From Paraprevotella clara YIT 11840 (GTDB lineage: Bacteria; Bacteroidota; Bacteroidia; Bacteroidales; Bacteroidaceae): 64,000 nucleotides of DNA. The stretch lies in contig NZ_JH376593.1 in assembly GCF_000233955.1 (NCBI RefSeq), forward strand, positions 1 to 64,000, given 5' to 3'. The notes under the pieces were generated by a model that saw only the letters and a program-made list of their open reading frames with translations, had not been told where the DNA came from and searched no databases. The position numbers and the translations under genes are program-made. Numbering within the stretch: the stretch's first letter is position 1; each line of letters starts with the position of its first letter. Of the stretch, positions 27,669-37,042 are shown in pieces.

Positions 27669-28591
27669 ACCAATACCTGGGTAGACTGTAGTTCCTGCAT
27701 TTCTGAAGGAACAGCCCTACGGATTTCCCGAACAAGCGTTTCTTTCAATGTTTGCCGTACAAAATCTTTATGCGTCAACAGAATGAGTTGACGGGTCGGA
27801 CAAGGAATAGCAAAGGCATGTACCAACTCTTTTTGTGCCTCACTGAGCTGCAACACGGCCAGTCCCGGAATAAAGGTAATCCCTCTTCCCCCCTCTACCA
27901 TACGCATAAATGTCTCCATACTTCCCAAATGGTAAGCCATCTGACTGGCCTTCGCCGCTTTAAGCTGACAAAAACGTACCAACTGGTCGCGGAAACAATG
28001 CCCTTCGTCCAACAGCCATAGTTGTGCACCCGACAAATCCGAAGTACGTATCACTTCACGCCCGAATAATTCACTTTCGCGCGAAACATATACATGAAAA
28101 GGTTCATAAAACAAGGGTACACGGTCAAACTCATCCATATCAGACAGACCGGCCACGATGCCGGCATCTATCTCTCCGGTACGTAAGGCAGACTTGATGA
28201 CATCGGTTTTCATTTCCACTACTCTGATATCCAGTTGCGGATATTTCTTCATCAACTGCGGAAAAAAACGAGGCAATAAATAAGGGGCTATCGTGGGCAA
28301 TACTCCTAAATTAAACGTTCCGGACATAGAATGTTTTTCCTCTTCTATTATATCTCTTATACGTCCTGCCTGGAACAGCACGTTACGAGCCTGGGATATA
28401 ACCAAGACTCCGGCAGGCGTCGGACAAACCGGTTGTTGTCCCCGGTCGAATATTTTCGTTCCCAACTCCTCCTCCAGTTTCTGTATCATGGCACTCAGAG
28501 TAGGCTGTGTCACCCGGCAATGTTCCGCCGCTTTGGCAAAATGGCGAAAACGGTCTACAGCCAAGACATATTCCATTTGTTGTAAAGTCAT
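27665..28591 (-). CDS. oxyR: LysR-type peroxide sensor OxyR
   Basis: A 308-residue LysR-family activator. The N-terminal helix-turn-helix (FRHFAKAAEHCRVTQPTLSAMIQ) is intact, and the effector domain has the two redox cysteines in the OxyR context (about C199 in DEGHCFRD and C208 in RFCQLK). Start is the ATG at 28591 (MTLQQMEYV); a TTG three codons upstream is less likely. It is flanked by ahpC and the divergent dps, both with OxyR-type sites, the arrangement known from Bacteroides peroxide regulons. Confidence 0.95.
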   Translation of the reverse strand: MTLQQMEYVLAVDRFRHFAKAAEHCRVTQPTLSAMIQKLEEELGTKIFDRGQQPVCPTPAGVLVISQARNVLFQAGRIRDIIEEEKHSMSGTFNLGVLPTIAPYLLPRFFPQLMKKYPQLDIRVVEMKTDVIKSALRTGEIDAGIVAGLSDMDEFDRVPLFYEPFHVYVSRESELFGREVIRTSDLSGAQLWLLDEGHCFRDQLVRFCQLKAAKASQMAYHLGSMETFMRMVEGGRGITFIPGLAVLQLSEAQKELVHAFAIPCPTRQLILLTHKDFVRQTLKETLVREIRRAVPSEMQELQSTQVLV

Positions 28592-28616
28592 AGCAAACAA
28601 GGATTTAAAAAGTGAT

Positions 28617-28652
28617 ATAGAATCAATCTATGCAAAGATAGAAATTATCTGT
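28617..28652. promoter_or_regulatory. Tandem OxyR site between oxyR and dps
   Basis: ATAG-N7-CTAT (28617-28631) is followed after six bases by ATAG-N7-CTGT (28638-28652). Four elements at 11, 10 and 11-base steps are the pattern contacted by an OxyR tetramer. The site ends on the dps -33 box, suited to direct activation, and also covers the probable oxyR promoter (CAAAGATA, 28633-28640, a minus-strand -7 box). Confidence 0.75.
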
Positions 28653-28683
28653 TTGACAAGCGTATGTTTATAGCCTATCTTTG
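28652..28683 (+). promoter_or_regulatory. Promoter of dps
   Basis: TTTG (28652-28655), 20 bases, then TATCTTTG (28676-28683): exact Bacteroides consensus, 50 bases before the dps ATG. Confidence 0.8.
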
Positions 28684-28733
28684 TCACATCAAACAAAATA
28701 AACAGAATATTAAATCTCAAAAACAGAAACATT

Positions 28734-29222
28734 ATGAATACTTTAAATTATTTGCATTTGGACGAGAAAAGAGTAGCGGACGTCGTTACGGCATTACATC
28801 TTTTATTGGCAGACTTCCAGATTCATTACACCAACCTCCGTGGCTTTCACTGGGATATCAAAGGACATGGATTCTTCGTTCTTCACAGTAAATTTGAGGA
28901 CTTGTACAACGATACAGCCGAGAAAATCGATGAGATCGCAGAACGTATCTTAACGTTGGGCAGCGTCCCCTCAAACAAATTCAGTGATTATTTGAAGGTG
29001 GCAAGAATCAAGGAAATTTCAGGCGTAACCTGTGGCAGTGAAGCCGTAGAACATATCCTTTCTACTTACGGTCATCTTATCGGAGAAGAAAGAAAGGTTC
29101 TTGATCTGGCAGCAGAAGCCGGAGACGAAGTAACGGTATCGCTGATGAGCGACTACCTGAAAGAACAGGAAAAGATGGTTTGGATGCTAACGGCATTCAG
29201 CAGCAAGACTTGCGGCAAATAG
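28734..29222 (+). CDS. dps: Dps ferritin-like DNA-protection protein
   Basis: Dps assembles into a 12-subunit shell, binds DNA and oxidises iron with peroxide. The 162-residue protein has the inter-subunit ferroxidase motifs: HYTNLRGFHWDIKG (His) and FEDLYNDTAEKIDEIAERI (Asp, Glu). It is divergent from oxyR and has a strong promoter abutting a tandem OxyR site; a terminator follows at 29247. Confidence 0.96.
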   Translation: MNTLNYLHLDEKRVADVVTALHLLLADFQIHYTNLRGFHWDIKGHGFFVLHSKFEDLYNDTAEKIDEIAERILTLGSVPSNKFSDYLKVARIKEISGVTCGSEAVEHILSTYGHLIGEERKVLDLAAEAGDEVTVSLMSDYLKEQEKMVWMLTAFSSKTCGK

Positions 29223-29246
29223 ACTGTCGGAAAATCCGATACGGAT

Positions 29247-29320
29247 AACATTCCCCCCAATAGAGAATTTCTTTCCATACAAACGTTAAGAACATTCTCT
29301 TTGGGGGAATGTTATTTTTT
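29247..29320 (+). terminator. Terminator of dps
   Basis: An imperfect long stem: AACATTCCCCCCAATAGAGA (from 29247) with its complement ending GGGGGAATGTT (to 29313), then TATTTTTTA. The rest of the spacer to 29532 shows no gene. Confidence 0.75.
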
Positions 29321-29532
29321 ATTTATACGTTTTACCTAAAAAGGCTACATGAAAAGGTGGTCTTAGAAAGCACCAAAAAGAAATAGAATGAGAACAGCAA
29401 AAGCATTTTAGGAAGTACGTAAATGGTGAAAAGCAGGCATATTGCAAAAATAATATACTTCAGCATACTTCCATTTGAGAAAAATCGCTACCTTTACAGC
29501 GTGTTTGGGAATCAATTCTTCCACATTTACTG

Positions 29533-30426
29533 ATGAAACTTATGAAAAAGACAATTGTGGCTTTCGTATCATTGGTGTGGCTTTTTATCGTTACCTTCGG
29601 AAGCCATGCACAAACTACCGTAAAACTGCCCGCCAAGGCGTATCCCGTGAAAGTACCTCACAAGACCGATGCCGGAGTGGACCGCTATTGGCATGTCACG
29701 CAAATCCTCTGTCTCGGTCCGTCGTCAGGCGGCTACAAGTTCCGCATCTACGGCAAGGCGGCCAAGTCATCTTCTTCCCATACCATCAATATGATGTACC
29801 TGCTTCCCAACAACCGGGTACAGATAGCCGGGGCTTACATCTTCCCTGCCATCACGGAAGGCAAATCGTTCAAGTTCGACATCGTGTCGGCTTTCAAAGG
29901 CTATGCACCATCCTCGTTCAACGGTTTCTTTATCCATGACGAGGCACTGGCACGGATTTTGGAAAACGAAAGGCGCGAAGCCGCCCAAAAAGCCGAAACG
30001 GTATCTCCTCCACCCGCACTACCAGAAATCCAGAACATCGTGGAGGACGCCATTGCGGATACGGAAATCCCCAGTACGGAACAGCAGCCCTCGGAAACAG
30101 AGAAAGACGAGAACATCTATGACACAGTGGAACAAATGCCGGAGTTTCCGGGAGGATTGTCTGCTTGTATGTCCTACATCGCCCGTAATGTGAAGTATCC
30201 CACAATAGCTTTGGAAAACGGAATACAAGGTAGAGTCGTCGTACAATTCTGCGTGGAGAAAGACGGAAGTATCAGCAACACCATAGTGACCAAAAGCGTG
30301 AATCCCTATCTCGACAAAGAAGCTCTCAGGGTGGTATCCTCCATGCCCAAGTGGACACCCGGCAAGCAGAAAGGCAAACCGGTTAGGGTGAAATACACCC
30401 TCCCCGTCCACTTCCGATTGAAATAA
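29533..30426 (+). CDS. Exported protein with TonB C-terminal domain
   Basis: A 297-residue protein: a signal sequence or N-terminal anchor (about 1-28, ending SHAQ), a unique beta-rich domain (about 30-150), a Pro/Glu-rich linker, and a TonB C-terminal domain (about 200-297; MPEFPGG, YP, GRVVVQFCVEKDGS, P-V-H-F). TonB domains of this type couple inner-membrane energy to outer-membrane receptors, but no ExbB/ExbD or TonB-dependent receptor is near, so a different role is possible. A start at the second ATG (29542) would also work. Confidence 0.85.
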   Translation: MKLMKKTIVAFVSLVWLFIVTFGSHAQTTVKLPAKAYPVKVPHKTDAGVDRYWHVTQILCLGPSSGGYKFRIYGKAAKSSSSHTINMMYLLPNNRVQIAGAYIFPAITEGKSFKFDIVSAFKGYAPSSFNGFFIHDEALARILENERREAAQKAETVSPPPALPEIQNIVEDAIADTEIPSTEQQPSETEKDENIYDTVEQMPEFPGGLSACMSYIARNVKYPTIALENGIQGRVVVQFCVEKDGSISNTIVTKSVNPYLDKEALRVVSSMPKWTPGKQKGKPVRVKYTLPVHFRLK

Positions 30427-30461
30427 CTTTCCTTTTTATACCTTATTAATACCTTATCCGT

Positions 30462-32363
30462 ATGTACAACAACGAAATTTGGACCAAACATATCCGCCTC
30501 ATCCTGACGGGAGTTATCATCGTAGCCATAGCCGGTTGGGTGACCGGTATCCTACAAACGGCTTCCATTGCCATAGACACTGCCAACGACTTGCTGAAAG
30601 CGGCTGGCGAAGAAGAATTGCCTTTAAAACCGTTCACTCTCAGCGCACAAACTCTGACTATCATAGGCTACATCTTGTACCTCGTCGGACTGAATGGCTT
30701 TAAGTCGATACAAAAGAATTACGAGGCGTCAGCCATGGTGGGACGCATCTCCACTGCTTGCGGTTTCGAAATCGCAGCCACCCTATTGCTCTTCCCGGCC
30801 TCTTTCCTACCTGTCATTTTCGGTTGGTTATTTCGGTTCGGCGCTTTCGTATGCACGATAATCTCGCTAATCCTCCTCAAATCGGCTTTTGAAGAACTCC
30901 GTGAAGAAGCGACATGGAGCAAACCGGCTCTCAAAGGTGCCGAGCAGCTACGCAAATCCGCCGTATACAACATCAACTTGATTTGGATGCCGTTCGTAGC
31001 TGCCGCCGTCATTGTGGTCAGCATTCTTCTCTTTACGAAAGGTATAGATTTCAACAACCTTATGTACACGGGCTTCGATGAAATCTCCCGTCAAATCAAG
31101 GGTACCGTTTTTGCCGTAGGGCTTGAGATACTGGCCTTCGGCCTCATCATGCTCTATTGGTCTGTCATGCAGTTCGTGCTGCGTATCCTCGGATGGATCA
31201 ACATCCATGCGGGGCGCCTCGTAGAGGAAACCAATGTACAAGATGAGAACTCAACTGCAACCGCTCCCCTTATCCCCGAAGTTCAAACGGACACCGCCCT
31301 GTACACACCCCATACAAACACTCCGGATACCGAAAACAGCGTTCCCCAATCCCACCCTTTGCAAAGGAACAAGATCCTCCTTTACGGTGGTATCGCTTTG
31401 GCCATCCTCGTTACAGCAATTTGCATGGCTTTCTGTGGTTCTTCCGCTAAGGACAAATTCTCGGGTACATGGCGATTCGACAACGAATCCGAAGCCGCCG
31501 AACTCATCCTCGACCTCAAAAGCGATTCCACAAAAGGCACATTCTATTTCGGCAGCAAAGAAGAGATGGGGTTCTTCTCTATCAGTTTCAACGTGGCTTC
31601 TGTCCAGGTGGAGGGCAATACGGCCAAGCTCGAACTGACATGGTGGGACGAATTGGAAAACAAAGATATCATCGTGCCGGCCACACTTTCCCTCCGGACG
31701 GACAGTGCAAAAATAGACATCACCGTAGGTAACGAGGATACGCCTGAATTGGAATGCGGAGGATACGGTTATATCTTCCCCGTGACATTCACACTCGACC
31801 GTATCTCGGACCGGACAACACCTGAAAACGGAGATGAATCCGGTAATGAACCCGAAACCGCTAACGAGCCCACAGCCGAAATAGTCGAAACCGACGCTCC
31901 TACTGAAAAGACGACGGATGTCACAGAAAAAGACTACTCGCAACCTTTCCGCGGCACTTGGAGTTGGACCGATGAAATGATCCACAACGACTACTATGAT
32001 GATGACATACCAGCCGCCGTCGTCACTCTCAAGCTTGATTTCTACAACGCCAACTCCGTGAAAGGAGATGGCGGAACAGCCGACGGATGGATGAACCTTG
32101 CCACTACTTCACCACAGCGAGTATCCGAAAACAAGATAACTCTCAACGAAGTCATCGGCAACAAGGCATTCATCACTGTGTTAGACGGCTATAGCGAAAT
32201 GGCTGAGTACCAAGCTACGATCACTTTCAATCCCGAAAACAAGACTTTGGAGTTCGAATTGGGCGACCTCATCGGTGAACTGGACGAAAACCAAGCGTTT
32301 ATAGCGGGACAAAGCCCCACAGGAAACTACAGCCGCGTGATACTGAAACGGAAATCCGAATAA
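30462..32363 (+). CDS. Membrane protein with two C-terminal lipocalin-like repeats, function unknown
   Basis: A 633-residue protein. The N-terminal 260 residues contain about five to six membrane segments; a single further membrane helix (about 305-325) follows a Thr/Pro-rich linker. The rest is two beta-rich modules that begin alike (KFSGTWRFDN at about 333 and PFRGTWSWTD at about 492), separated by an acidic Thr/Glu/Pro linker. GTW starts of this kind are typical of lipocalin-like domains. No known function is recognised. It lies between the TonB-domain gene and two TlpA-like genes in the same direction. Confidence 0.7.
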   Translation: MYNNEIWTKHIRLILTGVIIVAIAGWVTGILQTASIAIDTANDLLKAAGEEELPLKPFTLSAQTLTIIGYILYLVGLNGFKSIQKNYEASAMVGRISTACGFEIAATLLLFPASFLPVIFGWLFRFGAFVCTIISLILLKSAFEELREEATWSKPALKGAEQLRKSAVYNINLIWMPFVAAAVIVVSILLFTKGIDFNNLMYTGFDEISRQIKGTVFAVGLEILAFGLIMLYWSVMQFVLRILGWINIHAGRLVEETNVQDENSTATAPLIPEVQTDTALYTPHTNTPDTENSVPQSHPLQRNKILLYGGIALAILVTAICMAFCGSSAKDKFSGTWRFDNESEAAELILDLKSDSTKGTFYFGSKEEMGFFSISFNVASVQVEGNTAKLELTWWDELENKDIIVPATLSLRTDSAKIDITVGNEDTPELECGGYGYIFPVTFTLDRISDRTTPENGDESGNEPETANEPTAEIVETDAPTEKTTDVTEKDYSQPFRGTWSWTDEMIHNDYYDDDIPAAVVTLKLDFYNANSVKGDGGTADGWMNLATTSPQRVSENKITLNEVIGNKAFITVLDGYSEMAEYQATITFNPENKTLEFELGDLIGELDENQAFIAGQSPTGNYSRVILKRKSE

Positions 32364-32426
32364 CCGTAACGCCACTGTTCTTCCTTTTAGTAGCATTGGA
32401 AACACAACTCAATCGATAAATACACC

Positions 32427-34394
32427 ATGAAAAAAGCTGTTTTATCCCTTTTCTTGTTCTACGCCGCCGTAGGCATACAGGCACAAACCGACCGCGATGC
32501 CTGCTGGCTTAACGCCGCGACCGGCGCGTGGGAATGGGGCTTCTTCAAGGACTTTGCCGTACACGACGCACGGCAATGGCAATATGCCTCCGTCAAGGAA
32601 GGCAGAAAGAAAACCACCGTCACCTTACGAAGCGGCAAAGAAACCTTGCAGTTGGAAATCCGTTACCGAAACGACTCCGTTTGTACCATCGCCGTCAACG
32701 ACGGAAAAGCACAGACCTACCGGCTGTGGGACAGCGCGAAAGGTATCCTTTCCTACCTGCCGGCTGACGACACGCCGCCGCAACCATGCAGTTACCGGGA
32801 AGACAGCGTCACATTGTGCGGTTATCTGCCCGGCATGGAGCATGCCACTTTTACCTGTTCCATGCCCCAACTCACCGAATATCCCAAATTCCAGACACAA
32901 ACCGACTCGCTCGGACGTTTCCGGTTGCGTTTCCCGGCCTTCGGACCGGCACAAGCCCTTTGCCGCATCGCGGGACGCACGTTCACGCTGCTGTTCAGTC
33001 CGGAACAAGACTACTACCTATATATGAACGGACGTACTCCCATCCTGATGGGGGAAGACGCACGGACGAGCAACGAACTGTTGGCTATCGGAATGAATTT
33101 AGACGTATTCTCTCCGACCGAAAGGGACATCCACTCGGTAGACAACCGTACCTGCCTCGACGAGGTACGGCACGAACTGACGCGCCGTGAACGGCAATTA
33201 GACAGCCTCATCGGCAAACACCCCAATCTGTCCCGGCGTTACCGTACCCTGAAAGAAGAAGAAATCCGTTACAGTGCCCTCCACCGTCTCGCCTACCAAC
33301 ACCACAACCTGTCGGATTTCGGTGAAAAGCGTCTCTCTCCGGAAATTATACAAGCCATTGATTCCTTATGCCATGCCATACCGCCCGTACCCTACACCAT
33401 CTTCCCCGACTACCACGGTTTCCTGCAACAATCCGTCTACTACCAGTACCAACAATTCCTCGGCCGTTTTGCCGTCATGATAGACTTGGAAAAGTTGCAG
33501 CAAGTGTTGCCCTGGCAAGAAGACTTGCACCTCCCCAACACGCTTTTGCAACTCATCGACCGGACGGTGGACATGGGACGAAAGTTCTCCCGCGACAATC
33601 CGTCTGACAGCACGGCCATGCAGGCTTATGATGAAAACCATTTCAAGATTGCGAGAGAAATACACCAGTTTCCGGAATTTCGGGAACGGGTACCCCAAAT
33701 CATCGGAAACGCGGAATTGTTAAGATACCAGGAACTCCTTGCGTCTTCCACATGGACCCGCTTCCAGAAAGACCTGGCCGGAACCTTGATGGCATGGGAG
33801 GCATTGGAACGTGACCATACCCCCTTTCCGGAACCGTTGATGCGCGAAACCATGGCGCATATCCAAACTCCCGTGTTGCGCGAGGCCGTCGCCCGGCGGC
33901 AAGACTTCTACACCCGCCAACTGCAAACGCCCTTCGACTACCAAGGTTCGCTGAAAAGCAACGACATTGTGACCGGACTGACCGACGGGAACGAAATCCT
34001 GCAACGCATCCTCGCCCCCTATCGCGGCAAGGTGGTTTATGCCGACATCTGGGGTGGATGGTGCGGCCCGTGCAAGGGGTACATGCGTGATTTCGTCCCG
34101 GCCATCAAAGAAGCCATGAAAGGGCGCGACGTCGTATTCCTTTATTTGGCCAACCGTACACCGGACGACGCATGGCGACAAATCATCAAGGAATACGGCT
34201 CAGTAGGTGCACAAACCGTACACTACAACCTGCCCGGCACACAACAGGAAGCCGTAGAAAACATACTCTTGAACGGCGGTTATCCCTCTTACGCCATCTT
34301 CGACAAGGAGGGGCGGCTCGTCACCAAGAATGCTCCTCGCCCCAACGAAAAGGACAAACTGATACGGACACTGGAAGAACAACTCAACAAATAG
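32427..34394 (+). CDS. TlpA-like thioredoxin-domain protein, paralogue A
   Basis: A 655-residue exported protein (signal about 1-20, ending QAQ). A unique N-terminal domain (about 22-115), a long helical middle and a C-terminal thioredoxin fold with the redox motif WCGPC (about residue 548-552) preceded by VVYADIWGG. Such proteins usually keep periplasmic disulfides reduced or help in cytochrome maturation. The gene is followed eight bases later by a close paralogue. First and last thirds of the two are very similar while the middles differ. Confidence 0.85.
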   Translation: MKKAVLSLFLFYAAVGIQAQTDRDACWLNAATGAWEWGFFKDFAVHDARQWQYASVKEGRKKTTVTLRSGKETLQLEIRYRNDSVCTIAVNDGKAQTYRLWDSAKGILSYLPADDTPPQPCSYREDSVTLCGYLPGMEHATFTCSMPQLTEYPKFQTQTDSLGRFRLRFPAFGPAQALCRIAGRTFTLLFSPEQDYYLYMNGRTPILMGEDARTSNELLAIGMNLDVFSPTERDIHSVDNRTCLDEVRHELTRRERQLDSLIGKHPNLSRRYRTLKEEEIRYSALHRLAYQHHNLSDFGEKRLSPEIIQAIDSLCHAIPPVPYTIFPDYHGFLQQSVYYQYQQFLGRFAVMIDLEKLQQVLPWQEDLHLPNTLLQLIDRTVDMGRKFSRDNPSDSTAMQAYDENHFKIAREIHQFPEFRERVPQIIGNAELLRYQELLASSTWTRFQKDLAGTLMAWEALERDHTPFPEPLMRETMAHIQTPVLREAVARRQDFYTRQLQTPFDYQGSLKSNDIVTGLTDGNEILQRILAPYRGKVVYADIWGGWCGPCKGYMRDFVPAIKEAMKGRDVVFLYLANRTPDDAWRQIIKEYGSVGAQTVHYNLPGTQQEAVENILLNGGYPSYAIFDKEGRLVTKNAPRPNEKDKLIRTLEEQLNK

Positions 34395-34402
34395 AAAACA
34401 CC

Positions 34403-36379
34403 ATGAGAAAAGCTATCTTATCCATCCTCCTGCTTTGCACTGCCATAAGCCTGCAAGCACAAACCGTCGGCCGCGACGCCTGTTGGCTTAACGCCGCGAC
34501 CGGTGCATGGGAATGGGGCTTCTTCAAGGACTTTGCCGTACACGACGCACGTCAATGGCAATATGCCGCCGTCAAGGAAGGCAGAAAGAAAACCGCCGTC
34601 ACCTTACGAAGCGGCAAAGAAACCTTGCAATTGGAAATCCGCTACCAAAACGACTCCGTTTGTACCATCGCCGTCGACGACGGAAAGGCACAGACCTACC
34701 GGTTGTGGAACAGCGCGAAAAGCATCCTTTCCTACCTGCCGGCTGACACAGCCGCGTCCCGACCGTGCCAATTCCACGAAAACAGCGTCATGTTAAGAGG
34801 ATACCTGCCGGACTTTCCCAACCAAAACTTGGAATATATCTACTATGAAAGATTTCAGGACACGCAAAAGATAGCCAATGTCCCAACCGATTCCATCGGA
34901 CGGTTCGAGTTAAGCATCCCCGTTTTAGGGCGGACAGAAGTGCTTTTTCGCATCCAGTCTCATATGTTTTCCCTTCTGCTTAGTCCTCAGTCAGAATGTT
35001 TCCTGTGGATAAAAGGAAATTCGTTTTTAATGATGGGCGAGAATGGAAGAATCAACCATGAGTTGTCGGACATACAGGAAAGTTTTTTCGTCCAACCGAA
35101 AACTCTCCGGTATCCCAATGTGGTAAGCGACAGCGTCTGCCTGAGCGAAATCCGGAAAGGGTTGGCTGAAAAGGAACACGCGTTAGACGCTCTTCTCAAG
35201 AAGCATCCGAACCTTTCGGAAGACTTCCGGACCTTGGCAAAAGAAGACCTGTATTACAGTAGTCTCGGAAGGCTAATCACACAATCCTACGACAGCCATG
35301 CACAAGGAAACGACCACCTGCTTCCCGGCATCTTGGACATGATAGATTCATTGATGAAAGAGATGCCTCCCGTGCCGACCACCGTAAACTCCCGCTATTC
35401 CAACTTCATCTCGAACTACATCAACTATCATAACTACCAAGCCCACAAACACGGCAATATCGCATACGACCTGAGACGGCTGAAACAAGCCATGCAAGAA
35501 CACCGGGACTTGCAAGTCCCGGACAGCCTCATGCAGCTCATCGACCATACATTGGCCATGGAAGCACGTATAAAATCGAAAGAAGGAAAAGATACAGCCC
35601 TTGTCCGTACCTACCATCAAAACCACGAGGACATCGTAAAAGGACTTGAAGCTTCCGTCCAGAAAAACTCGTTCATGGACCTTTTCAAAATCGTGAATCT
35701 GAGGGAAGAGTGGGACATCATCGACCGCCTTGCCCTATCCGGTTTCCAAAAGGATTTCGCCTCAACCCTTTCCACACTCTATGCACTGGAACAAAGCCAT
35801 ATCCCATTGACGGACAAGATATTACAGGAAGCCATAAGCCGTATCCACACTCCGGGATTGCGCGAGGCCGTCGTCCGGCAGCAAAACTTCTACGTCTGCG
35901 AACAGCAAAGACCGTTCGACTTCCAAGGTTCACTCAAAAGCAACGACATCGTAACCGGACTGACCGACGGAAACGAGATTCTGAAACGCATCCTCGCCCC
36001 CTATCGTGGCAAAGTGGTCTACACCGACATCTGGGGCGGATGGTGCAGTCCGTGTAAACACGCGATAAAAAACGACGTTCCTACCGTGAAGGAAGCCATG
36101 AAGGGACGGGATGTCATATTTTTATACTTCGCCAACAACACCTCGGACACTTCTTGGAAACAAATCATCAAGGAGTATAAGTGCGTGGGGCCGCAAACCG
36201 TACATTACAATTTGCCACATGAACAGCAAAAGGCCGTGGAGGCCGTTCTTCGCCAAGGCGGCTACCCCTCCTATGGCCTGTTCGACAAGGAAGGGCGGCT
36301 CGTCACCAAAGAAGCCCCCGACCCTGTCTTCAAGGACAAACTGATACAGACATTGGAAGAACAGCTTTCAAAGAAATAA
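34403..36379 (+). CDS. TlpA-like thioredoxin-domain protein, paralogue B
   Basis: A 658-residue exported paralogue of the preceding gene, starting at the ATG 34403 (MRKAILSILLL). The N-terminal domain (about 24-115) differs from paralogue A at only about seven positions in its first 90 residues, and the C-terminal domain is also close, but the middle (about 120-480) is strongly diverged. The redox motif is WCSPC rather than WCGPC, which should shift its reduction potential. The unequal identity suggests duplication with later gene conversion at the ends, or domain replacement in the middle. Confidence 0.85.
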   Translation: MRKAILSILLLCTAISLQAQTVGRDACWLNAATGAWEWGFFKDFAVHDARQWQYAAVKEGRKKTAVTLRSGKETLQLEIRYQNDSVCTIAVDDGKAQTYRLWNSAKSILSYLPADTAASRPCQFHENSVMLRGYLPDFPNQNLEYIYYERFQDTQKIANVPTDSIGRFELSIPVLGRTEVLFRIQSHMFSLLLSPQSECFLWIKGNSFLMMGENGRINHELSDIQESFFVQPKTLRYPNVVSDSVCLSEIRKGLAEKEHALDALLKKHPNLSEDFRTLAKEDLYYSSLGRLITQSYDSHAQGNDHLLPGILDMIDSLMKEMPPVPTTVNSRYSNFISNYINYHNYQAHKHGNIAYDLRRLKQAMQEHRDLQVPDSLMQLIDHTLAMEARIKSKEGKDTALVRTYHQNHEDIVKGLEASVQKNSFMDLFKIVNLREEWDIIDRLALSGFQKDFASTLSTLYALEQSHIPLTDKILQEAISRIHTPGLREAVVRQQNFYVCEQQRPFDFQGSLKSNDIVTGLTDGNEILKRILAPYRGKVVYTDIWGGWCSPCKHAIKNDVPTVKEAMKGRDVIFLYFANNTSDTSWKQIIKEYKCVGPQTVHYNLPHEQQKAVEAVLRQGGYPSYGLFDKEGRLVTKEAPDPVFKDKLIQTLEEQLSKK

Positions 36380-36391
36380 GACCGACACCGT

Positions 36392-37042
36392 ATGATACAC
36401 GCACGCATAAAACACAAATCAGGGGCGGAAGATGAGCGGACTGCCTTAATCTTTGGGCCTTTACTCTATTTGCCCGCAAATACACTATGGCAAATCCTGC
36501 GATCCTCTTGCTTCGACAACGAGTCCATGCCTCAAAAAGGCGGGGAATTGCTTCATTATGAATTTTGGCCCAATTATAACAAAACGGAACATACATCCAA
36601 CGAAAGCTATGTAGAGCCCGACCTTCTCTTGGAATTTGAATACTTCAACCTGCTTGTCGAAATAAAACGCAAGGACGTACAATCCTACCGGCAATACGAA
36701 GGGCAGTGGAAAAATGAGATACAGGCCTTCGTCAACGGACAAACGCACGGGGAAAACAAGCCTCTCCTATTAATCGCATTGGGCGGCAACACTTCGCCCG
36801 AAGCCTTCCACACGCCGTTGGGACGGATTTACAAATCTTCTTGGAACAGCCTCCTAAATCAGATTTGCATACGACAAGAGCAAGAAAAGCCCTACACTCC
36901 GGCCTACCGCATCCTTCATGATTTAGAATCGGCTTTCGGATTATATCATGAATTCCGGATTCGCAAATGGTTGGGACAGATAAGTCCTTACGGAATAACA
37001 AACAACACCTCAGACACCATCCGAACGATATGGAAAAGATGA
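36392..37042 (+). CDS. PD-(D/E)XK nuclease-like protein of unknown function
   Basis: A 216-residue soluble protein. EPDLLLEF (P76-D77) followed by VEIKRKD (E90-x-K92) gives the Asp...Glu-x-Lys spacing of the PD-(D/E)XK nuclease core, and an acidic N-terminal helix (EDER, 13-16) is placed where these folds often have an extra Glu. No DNA-binding or known restriction domain is attached. Its stop codon overlaps the next gene's ATG, so the pair is translationally coupled. A defence-type nuclease is possible, but catalysis is inferred from motif spacing only. Confidence 0.6.
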   Translation: MIHARIKHKSGAEDERTALIFGPLLYLPANTLWQILRSSCFDNESMPQKGGELLHYEFWPNYNKTEHTSNESYVEPDLLLEFEYFNLLVEIKRKDVQSYRQYEGQWKNEIQAFVNGQTHGENKPLLLIALGGNTSPEAFHTPLGRIYKSSWNSLLNQICIRQEQEKPYTPAYRILHDLESAFGLYHEFRIRKWLGQISPYGITNNTSDTIRTIWKR

